Below, one piece after another: positions 56,646 through 64,000 of a stretch of 64,000 nt of DNA (position 1 is the stretch's first letter; each line of letters starts with the position of its first letter). This DNA comes from Alphaproteobacteria bacterium (GTDB taxonomy: Bacteria > Pseudomonadota > Alphaproteobacteria > Micavibrionales > Micavibrionaceae). A model generated the notes under the pieces. The model saw only the letters and a list, made by a program, of their open reading frames with translations. It ran no database searches and was not told the DNA's origin. The stretch lies in the NCBI GenBank assembly GCA_021776025.1, contig JAJFGR010000007.1, positions 434,001-498,000 of the forward strand. Reading direction: 5' to 3'. The position numbers and the translations under genes are program-made.

Positions 56646-58100
56646 ATGAACGCGCTTTTTCATTGTGAAGCATCGTCAGCAATTGGAACAGGACATGTAT
56701 TTCGCTGCCTCACACTAGCCAATGCTTTGGCGGAAAAGGGCTGGGTTTGTGCGTTTTTTTGCAGCGAAGAAACGCTTGAAACCGTCCCTGCCCTACAAAG
56801 TTCAGGGCTTGAGATTCATCATTCCCGAGACTCTATAGAGGCTTTTTATGACATTATTGTGATTGATAATTACGATATAGCTGCGGCGACAGAGCAGACA
56901 TTCCGCGGCATTTGCACAAAAATTGTTGTGATTGATGACCTGGCCAACAGGATGCATGCTTGTGACGTTCTCTTAGACCAAACATTAGACTGTGAAGCTT
57001 CGCATTATTCAGCTTTTGTCCCTTCTGTCTGTAACATCCTGGCCGGCGTGCCTTACGCCCTTTTGAGGCCTGAATTCATAGAATTAAGAGGAGAGGCGAT
57101 GCAAAGAAGAGAAGAAAATGCAGGCCGCGTGAAATCATTATTTGTGACAATGGGTGGAACCGATCCCCATAACGTTACATCGTTAGTTCTAAGCTCTCTT
57201 GATTACGTTGATAGTGATTTGAAGGTTGATGTGATTTTGAGTCAATCGGCGCCGCACAAGGATAAGATTGCTCAACAATGTGTCCTTCTGCGCGACAAAG
57301 GTTTTGAAATAGACTTACATTTCAGTATCTCAGATATGGGCCGTATGATGATGGAGGCCGACCTCGCCATAGGTGCGGGCGGGACCACAAGTTGGGAGCG
57401 ATGCTGCCTCAGTCTGCCTACCCTAATGGTTGAAATTGCAGATAATCAAGCTTTTGTCGCTAAAGCCTTGCATAACTCTGGGGCTGTCGTAAATTTGGGC
57501 AAGGCTGCGCAGCTTAAGGCAGAAGATGTAGCTGAAGGAATAAACAGCCTTCTGAATAGCCCAAAAGATGTTCAAAAGATGGGCATCAAAGCTGCCGGAA
57601 TCTGTGACGGTTTTGGCATCCACAGGCTCATTCCCTATCTGATTGATCAAGACCAGCTTTGGCTTCGCCGTATGGAAGAGGATGATATGCGTACGCTTTT
57701 TGAGTGGCAGCAACTGGAATCCACGCGAAAACACGCAAGAAACCCAAAACCGCCTGTTTGGGAGGAGCATGAAGAATGGTTTATGAAACAAATAAGCGAT
57801 CCACGGTCGCAGCTTTATATGATTGTCTATAAGGGTGACAACGCCGGTATGTTGAGGCTGGATAGTTATCAACATGAAGCTGAGAGCAGCCGATCCTTTG
57901 AGATATCGATATTGCTGGACCCAAAATATTACAAAAAAGGCGTGGCTTCAGACACTTTAAAACTTGTGCGTAAAATTGAACCAATCGCTGATCTGTACGC
58001 TGAAATTCTGTCGGAAAATAAAGCTTCACGAAAACTCTTTCAACGCTTAGACTATCGCCCCGTGACGGACACTTTATTTGTTCAAAAAGCTGCAAAATAA
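56646..58100 (+). CDS. pseG: PseG-PseH fusion: UDP-sugar hydrolase plus N-acetyltransferase
   Basis: The 484-residue protein joins two Pse enzymes. The N-terminal GT-B-like PseG part (about 1-330) starts HCEASSAIGTGHVFRCLTLANAL, with GTGHxxR as signature, and has MGGTDPHN and GAGGTTSWERC; it removes UDP from the diaminosugar. The C-terminal GNAT domain (about 335-484; LWLRRMEEDDMRTLFEWQ, then KKGVASDTLKLVR) matches PseH, which acetylates C4-amine. In most operons the two are separate genes. By pathway PseH acts before PseG, so the fusion could channel the intermediate. Confidence 0.9.
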   Translation: MNALFHCEASSAIGTGHVFRCLTLANALAEKGWVCAFFCSEETLETVPALQSSGLEIHHSRDSIEAFYDIIVIDNYDIAAATEQTFRGICTKIVVIDDLANRMHACDVLLDQTLDCEASHYSAFVPSVCNILAGVPYALLRPEFIELRGEAMQRREENAGRVKSLFVTMGGTDPHNVTSLVLSSLDYVDSDLKVDVILSQSAPHKDKIAQQCVLLRDKGFEIDLHFSISDMGRMMMEADLAIGAGGTTSWERCCLSLPTLMVEIADNQAFVAKALHNSGAVVNLGKAAQLKAEDVAEGINSLLNSPKDVQKMGIKAAGICDGFGIHRLIPYLIDQDQLWLRRMEEDDMRTLFEWQQLESTRKHARNPKPPVWEEHEEWFMKQISDPRSQLYMIVYKGDNAGMLRLDSYQHEAESSRSFEISILLDPKYYKKGVASDTLKLVRKIEPIADLYAEILSENKASRKLFQRLDYRPVTDTLFVQKAAK

Positions 58101-58109
58101 TAATTAAAT

Positions 58110-59291
58110 ATGAAAACATTTAAAATCGCAGATCGTGAAATTGGGGGCGACCAGCCAGCCTATATTATCGCGGAAATCTCCTGTAATCACGAAGGTGATT
58201 TTGATGAGGCGCAGAAAATTATTAAGGCTGCGGCTGAGGCTGGAGCGGATGCTGTTAAAATTCAGACCTACAAAGCCGACACGATCACCCGAAATTTTGG
58301 GACGCGCCCGAAGGGCACGATTTGGGAAGATTTAGACCTTTATAAGCTCTATGACAAAGCTCACACCCCTTGGGAATGGACGAAAGATTTAAAGGATACC
58401 GCCGATGAGCATGGCCTGCATTTTTTCTCTTCACCCTTTGATGAAACAGCCGTCGATTTCCTTGTTGATATTGGAGTCCCAGTATTGAAAATTGCGAGCT
58501 TTGAGGTGGTGGATATCAAGCTTCTTGAGCATATGGCTGCTACCGGCCTGCCTATTATCATGTCCAACGGTATGACAGATTATCTGGAGATGGATGAAGC
58601 TGTCCGAACACTGCGCGCTCATGGCTGCAGTGATCTTGCGCTTTTGCATTGTAATAGTGGTTATCCAGCCGCTTTTGATGAAGCCAATCTTCTGACCATC
58701 CCGGCGATTGAGGATATGTTTGATGCGGTAACCGGGCTTTCTGATCACACGTTGTTTGTTGAAAATGACACGTACAGCACGCCAATGGCGCATATAACAC
58801 CGGTTGAGGCTGTACGGCTTGGTGCCAAGATTGTAGAGCTTCACCTGACTCTTGACCGCGATCATGCCCGCAGCCTGTTTGAAAAGAATAAAGGCGGTTT
58901 TGACTGGCCGTTTTCCCGCAATCCTGATGAACTCAAAAAGATGACAGACATGATCCGTCATTTTGAAAAAACTGGAGAAGTTACTTATGAGAGTGAGCTT
59001 GAAAGAGACGTAGCCGCGCGGACACACGGCTCCGTTTGTTTTCAGCCGACTGAAAAAGAGATGAAAAGCCGTGAAGTGCGCCCTACTCTCTGGGTGGTTG
59101 AGGATATGAAGCAAGGCGATGTTTTCAAATGCGCCGCCAAAACGCGTGAAGGGAATTTTGATTCCATTCGCCCCGGCGGCGGCCTACATATCCGTTTCAC
59201 CGATTTTGTTGAAGGGCGCAAGGCCAGCCGCGATATGCAAGCTGGTGAGCCACTCAGTTGGGATATGTTACAAAGCGCGGGTAAAGAATAG
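58110..59291 (+). CDS. pseI: Pseudaminic acid synthase, PseI
   Basis: The 393-residue NeuB-family enzyme condenses PEP with 6-deoxy-AltdiNAc to pseudaminic acid. The barrel starts YIIAEISCNHEGDFDEAQKII, and carries KIQTYKADTIT, FSSPFDETAVDFL and GLSDHT; the late VELHLTLDRDHAR carries the conserved histidine of the EKHxTLDR element. A C-terminal SAF (antifreeze-like) domain covers about 325-393. It is about 45 residues longer than typical PseI, mainly around the barrel end. It lies 10 bases after pseG-H. Confidence 0.92.
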   Translation: MKTFKIADREIGGDQPAYIIAEISCNHEGDFDEAQKIIKAAAEAGADAVKIQTYKADTITRNFGTRPKGTIWEDLDLYKLYDKAHTPWEWTKDLKDTADEHGLHFFSSPFDETAVDFLVDIGVPVLKIASFEVVDIKLLEHMAATGLPIIMSNGMTDYLEMDEAVRTLRAHGCSDLALLHCNSGYPAAFDEANLLTIPAIEDMFDAVTGLSDHTLFVENDTYSTPMAHITPVEAVRLGAKIVELHLTLDRDHARSLFEKNKGGFDWPFSRNPDELKKMTDMIRHFEKTGEVTYESELERDVAARTHGSVCFQPTEKEMKSREVRPTLWVVEDMKQGDVFKCAAKTREGNFDSIRPGGGLHIRFTDFVEGRKASRDMQAGEPLSWDMLQSAGKE

Positions 59292-59293
59292 TC

Positions 59294-60997
59294 ATGCCTA
59301 TTATTGCCAAAAGCTCGCTTAATTTATTTGCTTATTTCTTTAAGCATTATCGTTGGCAGACCACTACGGTGGTCTTTGCCCTTATGATAGCGGGCTTTGC
59401 TGAAACGCTAGGAATTGGGGCGTTACTTCCTCTTATCTCACTGGTGATTGATGGCCAAAGCAGTGGACCAGATAGCAGTTTTCAAAGCTTTATCGTGCGA
59501 TGCCTTTCCTTGATCGGGCTGCAGCCTGATCTTGGAACATTGCTCAGCATTATTGTTGTCATGATAGTAGCCAAAGCGACGATTATCTTTTTTGCACTGC
59601 GCTATGCCGGGTTTGTTGCGGCTGATATGGCCAGAGATTTTCAGTTACGATTGATTAGGGCCCTGATGGGCGCACAATGGCAGTATTTTTCAGACCTTCC
59701 CTTAGGAATCGTTTCAAACTCAATTGCCGCGGAATCGCAGCGTGCAGGTCACAGCTATATGCTTGCCGGGCGCACACTGACCGCGCTTATACAGGTTGTT
59801 ATTTACTTATCGATTGCGTTCTTTGTCATGTGGAAGCTCAGTGTACTGGCCATAATTTTAGGCGGGGTTTTGGGTTTTGCCGTTAAGCGAGTGATGCGTA
59901 TGGCGCGCGGCGCGGGTTCTGACCTAACAACAACGATGGATACGCTGCTCGCACGTTTGAACGACTCCCTATCTGGTGCAAAACCGCTTAAAGCTATGGG
60001 GCAAGAAGAGCGTTTTTGCGCTCAGCTGAAAAAAGAGGCCGAAGACGTCGTAGACGCAAGGAAGAAGCAATATGTGTCCAATTTGCTGATTAATATTATC
60101 TACGAACCCTCCTTGGTTATCTGTCTGGCGATTGCGCTTTATTACATACTGAGTTTCACAACGACCCCTATTTCAGAAGTTTTATTGCTCGCCTTTCTGT
60201 TCCATCGCTTGATGGGGCATGTGAATAGTACGCAAAGCTTTTATCAAAATATGATCCAAAATGAAAATGCAGTGTGGTCTTTGCAAAAACAAATTGAAGA
60301 CGCCCAAGGCTATGAAGAATCTTTACATGGGGGCAAAGCGCCGGTGTTAAAAAAGCAGATTAGCCTTGAAAATGTGAACATCGCGTACAAAGACGGCACG
60401 TCTGTTTTTACGGATTTCAGCGCAACAATTCCGGCCCAAAAAGTAACCGTTATTTTCGGCCCTTCCGGCATTGGGAAAACAACGCTGACAGATGCTTTAC
60501 TTGGCCTTTTGCCGTTGCAATCGGGCATTATAAAAATTGATGATGATAACCTTGATGACATTGATTTGCGCGCTTGGCGTCATTCGATTGGTTATGTGCC
60601 GCAAGACACGTTTTTGTTTCATGACACCATTCGACAAAATGTCACTTTGGGCGATGCCTTTACCGATGAAAAAATTAAAACAGCTTTGGAAAAAGCGGCT
60701 GTTTTTGATTTTGTTGAGAGCACAGAGTGCGGCATTGAAACCATTGCGGGAGAGCGCGGCGGCAAGCTTTCAGGCGGTCAGCGCCAACGTATTGCGCTTG
60801 CACGGGCGCTTATCCGCAAACCAACCTTGCTGATTTTGGATGAGCCGACAAGCGCCCTTGATAGAAATAGCGAAGCACAGATTTTAGAAACCCTGCAAGG
60901 GCTATCAAAGGAAGTTGCCATTATTATAATTTCACACAATGAAAGTGTGTTGAAGATTGCGGATAACAAGATCAATTTGGGGCAAAAAGATGACTAA
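59294..60997 (+). CDS. ABC exporter with fused membrane and nucleotide-binding domains
   Basis: The 567-residue half-transporter has six helices in the first ~310 residues and a C-terminal ATPase: Walker A GPSGIGKTTL near 389, signature LSGGQRQRIALARAL near 491, Walker B LLILDEPTSALD. This is the MsbA/PglK-type half-ABC layout that works as a homodimer to flip lipid-linked glycans or export lipids. Context suggests export of the Pse-containing glycan or a lipid-linked precursor. The N-terminal GFAETLGIGALLPLIS resembles PglK-like flippases. It begins 2 bases after pseI and overlaps the next gene by 8. Confidence 0.85.
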   Translation: MPIIAKSSLNLFAYFFKHYRWQTTTVVFALMIAGFAETLGIGALLPLISLVIDGQSSGPDSSFQSFIVRCLSLIGLQPDLGTLLSIIVVMIVAKATIIFFALRYAGFVAADMARDFQLRLIRALMGAQWQYFSDLPLGIVSNSIAAESQRAGHSYMLAGRTLTALIQVVIYLSIAFFVMWKLSVLAIILGGVLGFAVKRVMRMARGAGSDLTTTMDTLLARLNDSLSGAKPLKAMGQEERFCAQLKKEAEDVVDARKKQYVSNLLINIIYEPSLVICLAIALYYILSFTTTPISEVLLLAFLFHRLMGHVNSTQSFYQNMIQNENAVWSLQKQIEDAQGYEESLHGGKAPVLKKQISLENVNIAYKDGTSVFTDFSATIPAQKVTVIFGPSGIGKTTLTDALLGLLPLQSGIIKIDDDNLDDIDLRAWRHSIGYVPQDTFLFHDTIRQNVTLGDAFTDEKIKTALEKAAVFDFVESTECGIETIAGERGGKLSGGQRQRIALARALIRKPTLLILDEPTSALDRNSEAQILETLQGLSKEVAIIIISHNESVLKIADNKINLGQKDD

Positions 60998-62636
60998 TTC
61001 AGCCTCCGCCATAGAGCCCGCACGCCCCTATTCCGTTGATATGTCAGATCATTCATCAGATGGCGTCCGGTGCACATACAAAGGTGATCCGGTCATAGCG
61101 AAGGCGCTTATAGAGCAGTTGAGTGCTGAGGATGTATTGGCCGGCATTGAGAAAACCCTTAAAGCTCAAAAACACTATACTGGCGGCATTATTGAGACAG
61201 AGCGCTTTACCTTCGGCTGGGCTGACCACATCAGAAGCTTTCCAATATCTTACGCTCAAAATGAAGATGAATTCTTAATATCTCCTCAAGCACTGGACGT
61301 TGTTAATCAGGCAAAGCTCACGAAACAAGATGAAGCGTCTGTCATTGAGTTTGCTATGTCCGGTTATGCTACGGGGCCCTATACGCTTTATGAAGGCTTG
61401 TATGCCTTACAACCCGGGGAGTGCGTGTTGTGGGATAAGGCAAAAAAAAAGCGTTCTAACCTGCGTTATTATCGCTACTTACCTCAACCAGCCAAGCCTG
61501 ACTGGGATGCTAATGAGCGTCAACTTGCAGACATTATGGACGAGCTGACCAAAGGTATGATTGAACGCGCTGATGGGCGTAGAATCTGGGTTCCGCTAAG
61601 TGCCGGGCTGGATTCCCGGATTATTCTGTGCAAGTTACACGAACAGGGCTACAGAAATATTGAAGCCTTCACTTACGGCCCCCGTTATAATTTTGAGTTG
61701 CTGCATGCCAAAAAAATTGCTCGCGCATTAGGCGTTCCCTGGCGGCATATCACGTTAAGCGGCAAGCAGCTCCGACGTTACTTTAAAGAAGACCGCCGTA
61801 AAAATTATTGGGCTTATGCGGGGCAGTATAAAACTATTGCGAGTATGCGTGAATATAGTGCACTTGCTTATATGCATGACAGTGGTGTGGCTCAACCCGG
61901 AGATGTGTTTATTAACGGTCAATCGGGTGATTACATTACCGGTGGCCATATATTTCCCGGGTATTTCACCAAGGGTAAAACAGATCTAAAAGGCTTCTTC
62001 GAGAATATTTTTGATAAGCATTATTCGCTTTGGCGATGTTTATTAACGTATGAATTTAAGGCGATTATTTCAAAGCGCGTTGCCACGATTATAGGTGATG
62101 AGCACCTACAAGGCGAAAGCAATGCTGAGCGAGCTGTTCAGGAAGAAATCTGGGAATATGATGCGCGGCAAATTTGCCTGGTTGCCAATGGACAGCGTTC
62201 GTATGAATTTTTCGGTTATGATTGGGAAATGCCGCTGTGGGATAAAGCCTTATGTGATTTTTACGAACATATATCGCTTGAGGAAAAGCAAGGACAGGCT
62301 CTGTATAAGCGCTATCTACAAAATTACAATTACAAGGGGTTGTTCCCTGCCAAAGAACCTAAAATATGGCGCTGGCCGGTTTATATGCTTTGGGTTTTAC
62401 CTGTGGCGCAATTTATCAAACTCGCTCAGGGTAATGATGCTAAAAACGACTTCTATGCTCTTATGAAATATCACGGACATTATTCTAATCAATATGGCTT
62501 TATTTCTTGGGAAGAGCATAAGTCCACCCACAAGACCGCGCGCAATGTCATGAGCTTATATGTACGTAGATTTTTAGTTGAGAATGGATTTAACCTCCCT
62601 CCTCTTACATCTGAGGAAAGTACTCATGTGGGTTGA
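60990..62636 (+). CDS. Asparagine-synthetase-like protein without glutaminase cysteine
   Basis: The 548-residue protein has a C-terminal PP-loop amidotransferase domain: VPLSAGLDSRIIL (SAGLDSR at 204-210), then EAFTYGPRYNFELLHAKKIARALGVPWRHI. The N-terminal half resembles an AsnB glutaminase fold (YEGLYALQPGECVLWD) but the protein begins Met-Thr-Asn, so the catalytic Cys2 is missing. It could use free ammonia or another amine to amidate, or adenylate a glycan-linked carboxylate. ATG 60990 is preferred over an upstream frame start because it overlaps the ABC stop with a GGGG-rich leader. Family function is inferred. Confidence 0.7.
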   Translation: MTNSASAIEPARPYSVDMSDHSSDGVRCTYKGDPVIAKALIEQLSAEDVLAGIEKTLKAQKHYTGGIIETERFTFGWADHIRSFPISYAQNEDEFLISPQALDVVNQAKLTKQDEASVIEFAMSGYATGPYTLYEGLYALQPGECVLWDKAKKKRSNLRYYRYLPQPAKPDWDANERQLADIMDELTKGMIERADGRRIWVPLSAGLDSRIILCKLHEQGYRNIEAFTYGPRYNFELLHAKKIARALGVPWRHITLSGKQLRRYFKEDRRKNYWAYAGQYKTIASMREYSALAYMHDSGVAQPGDVFINGQSGDYITGGHIFPGYFTKGKTDLKGFFENIFDKHYSLWRCLLTYEFKAIISKRVATIIGDEHLQGESNAERAVQEEIWEYDARQICLVANGQRSYEFFGYDWEMPLWDKALCDFYEHISLEEKQGQALYKRYLQNYNYKGLFPAKEPKIWRWPVYMLWVLPVAQFIKLAQGNDAKNDFYALMKYHGHYSNQYGFISWEEHKSTHKTARNVMSLYVRRFLVENGFNLPPLTSEESTHVG

Positions 62637-63204
62637 AATGGTGGGGCTGCCGGGCGCAGGCAAAACGACATTGATCAATAATAACCTTGATCATGTTTCA
62701 AAGCATTTTGAAATTACTGAATCCAAGCATGCATCTATCCTTCAAAAAATTTACGCTAAGACGCTTTATTACTTATTTATTGCTCCAAAGCTTGATGACA
62801 AAAAACTAGCGAAAAAGCTTTCCTACCGTTTAGCCTTCAGGCTTTTCAAACCGCGCAGCGCTACCGTTTTCTTTTTTGATTCCGGCGTCGCCCAGCTCAT
62901 TTTAGAAAATTTGCTAGAAACTAACTTTAAGGACAAGCAGGCCAAATTGGAGCTTTTGCAGAAGTTTGGCTTATCCGACACCGTCATAATTGTCAGCGAT
63001 GGTATAAGCGCGGTTATTAAGCGTGAACTCACACGCACAGATCGACGTTTTCAGTTTGATGAGGCCCAACTTCAAAAACTTTATAAAAACGCCGAAGAAA
63101 GCATCGAGAATGATTTTAGGCCTTTGTTTAAGCACGCACATATTGTAAAACCCGACGATTATAAAGGCTTTAAGGATATACTCACCAATGCGCAATCACA
63201 TTAA
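62626..63204 (+). CDS. P-loop kinase-like protein of unknown substrate
   Basis: The 192-residue protein begins MWVEMVGLPGAGKTTLINN with a Walker A at residues 7-14, followed by helices and a SDTVIIVSD strand-like Walker B region near residue 122. No lid motif identifies a specific kinase. Similar small P-loop proteins occur in capsule and LPS clusters as putative sugar or adenylyl kinases. Start chosen at ATG 62626 because of GAGGAAA six bases upstream; it overlaps the previous stop and the following start by 17 bases. Confidence 0.6.
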   Translation: MWVEMVGLPGAGKTTLINNNLDHVSKHFEITESKHASILQKIYAKTLYYLFIAPKLDDKKLAKKLSYRLAFRLFKPRSATVFFFDSGVAQLILENLLETNFKDKQAKLELLQKFGLSDTVIIVSDGISAVIKRELTRTDRRFQFDEAQLQKLYKNAEESIENDFRPLFKHAHIVKPDDYKGFKDILTNAQSH

Positions 63205-63871
63205 AAAACTCTACGCAGGCCTCTTTACCCTCGCTTACCACTTGGTTTATTGGTGTGAAGCGACGCTGCCGTTTTTTAAGCTTTATCAGCCGATCTACGG
63301 ATCAGATATGGATGATAAAAGCGTGCGTGGGTGTGAAGACCGCTGGAAAGCAATGGAGCCACATTTAAGTGGAAAAGGCGCCCTGCTCGACATTGGCTGT
63401 AATATTGGCTATTTCAGTTTTAAAGCTGCGGAAAAAGGGCATTCATCCTTTGGCGTTGAAGCAGACCCTATATATTTCTCAACATGTCAGGCGATTAAAT
63501 CCGTCCATAGCGCGGAAAATGCACATTTTATTAAAGGCTGGGTTGATGAGGATTTTCTCAATCATGCTCCGTCATTTAATACAGTCATTAATCTTTCGGT
63601 ATTCCACCACTGGGTGAAAAACTTTGGCCCTGAAAAAGCGCAAGATATGATGCGCACACTGGCGGGTAAGTGCGACAATATTGTGTTTGAAACTGGTCAG
63701 TCGAACGAGCTCACAAGTTGGGCTGATAAACTTAGCTTTATGGGGGATGACCCTAAAAAATGGATTACAGATTTTCTGAAAGACATTGGCTTTAAGAAAG
63801 TCGAAGTGATTGGGACATATCTGACCGGCTTGTCTGCTGTTCAGCGCTATATGTTTTTTGCCAGTAAGTAA
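63188..63871 (+). CDS. Class I SAM-dependent methyltransferase
   Basis: The 227-residue protein carries the SAM motif LLDIGCNIGYFSFKAAEKG near residue 66 and a following acidic strand (FGVEADP). An N-terminal hydrophobic stretch (about residues 8-22) may associate it with the membrane. FETGQSNELTSWADKL and a SVFHHW element suggest a small-molecule or glycan methyltransferase, possibly acting on the same surface sugar. Overlaps the P-loop gene by 17 bases, so it is the last gene of the visible operon. Confidence 0.75.
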   Translation: MRNHIKKLYAGLFTLAYHLVYWCEATLPFFKLYQPIYGSDMDDKSVRGCEDRWKAMEPHLSGKGALLDIGCNIGYFSFKAAEKGHSSFGVEADPIYFSTCQAIKSVHSAENAHFIKGWVDEDFLNHAPSFNTVINLSVFHHWVKNFGPEKAQDMMRTLAGKCDNIVFETGQSNELTSWADKLSFMGDDPKKWITDFLKDIGFKKVEVIGTYLTGLSAVQRYMFFASK

Positions 63872-63874
63872 GGC

Positions 63875-64000
63875 TTAGCGCGTGAAAATTTCATCATAAT
63901 GACGGGCTTTATCGAGCCCAATCTCGGCTTTAAAACCGGCACCTTCAAGACGTTGATAAACATCACTCTGTGCATTGCTGCCAAATATATCGAGATTTTT
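63875..64000 (-). CDS. C-terminal end of an unrecognised minus-strand gene
   Basis: A minus-strand frame open from the window edge ends at TAA (63875-63877). The last 41 residues include IFGSNAQSDVYQRLEGAGFK and end ARHYDEIFTR. No start or family signature is present in the window, so no function is proposed. It converges on the methyltransferase with 3 bases between stops and probably marks the end of the pseudaminic acid transcript. Confidence 0.5.
   Translation of the reverse strand, partial: KNLDIFGSNAQSDVYQRLEGAGFKAEIGLDKARHYDEIFTR

Noticed and set aside
60990-62636. Calling the AsnB-like gene asnB or pseA
   Set aside because: Lacks the glutaminase cysteine required of AsnB, and does not look like the WbuX/PseA amidotransferase I know; function left open.

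Overview
The window is a dense stretch of chromosome from an alphaproteobacterium of moderate base composition (roughly 45-50% GC by eye). The class call rests on gene order and gene type: lexA-comEC-gltX-gltA, trpG-trpD-trpC, a pdhA-pdhB-pdhC-lpd operon whose E1-beta carries its own lipoyl domain, lipA-coq10 and cinA-pgpA-ispDF, ntrY-ntrX-trkA-hfq-hflX-mazG, and a GTTC-N7-GTTC SOS operator. No order or species can be fixed from the sequence alone. There is no CRISPR array, insertion sequence, prophage or rRNA. No gap between genes exceeds about 145 bases except the 286 bases around the tRNA-Ser gene.

Region 1 (1-12 kb): the end of lpxB, then gltA and gltX on the minus strand, a collapsed comEC pseudogene, lexA with a clear self-operator, and trpC-trpD-trpG. 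A divergently oriented polysaccharide deacetylase gene sits between trpG and trpE; a PpiD/SurA-like foldase gene lies upstream of trpE. Compared with the usual alphaproteobacterial order, moaC-moeA is missing between trpC and lexA. Region 2 (12-18.3 kb): plus-strand core genes tpiA, secG, pyrG, kdsA, a small unknown gene, eno and an ftsB-like gene. The gap before ftsB holds five GANTC sites in 103 bases, a candidate CcrM-type control region.

Region 3 (18.4-30.4 kb): a long pyruvate dehydrogenase/lipoate operon with extra genes: a membrane-anchored GNAT protein between pdhA and pdhB, two tandem SLOG-fold nucleotide-binding paralogues between pdhC and lpd, and a 58-residue protein between lpd and lipA. 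The COQ10-like gene follows. Converging on it is ispDF-pgpA-pncC plus a glycosyltransferase. Region 4 (30.5-42.4 kb): ntrY-ntrX-trkA, then murI and a HAD phosphatase, hfq, hflX, convergent mazG, and the cysD-cysNC sulfate activation pair. dusB-ntrB-ntrC, which often precede ntrY in this class, are absent.

Region 5 (42.5-51.2 kb): a minus-strand series for replication, translation and cell wall (K+ channel, mltB, rlpA, dacA, tmk, holB, metG, tatD, MBL hydrolase). Region 6 (51.2-64 kb): a tRNA-Ser(UGA) gene, then an accessory surface-glycan operon with a complete pseudaminic acid pathway (PseB, PseC, PseF, fused PseG-PseH, PseI). It also has a Pse-associated methylase, an unrecognised 551-residue protein that may be a nonulosonate transferase, an ABC exporter, a degenerate asparagine-synthetase-like protein, a P-loop protein and a second methyltransferase. 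The acceptor of the sugar (flagellin, LPS or capsule) is not in the window.

The most unusual parts are the extra genes inside the pyruvate dehydrogenase operon, the uncharacterised genes of the pseudaminic acid cluster, the GANTC cluster, and repeated local gene loss (comEC, moaC-moeA, dusB-ntrBC) in otherwise conserved neighbourhoods. Statements about usual gene order are from memory of the class, not from a search.
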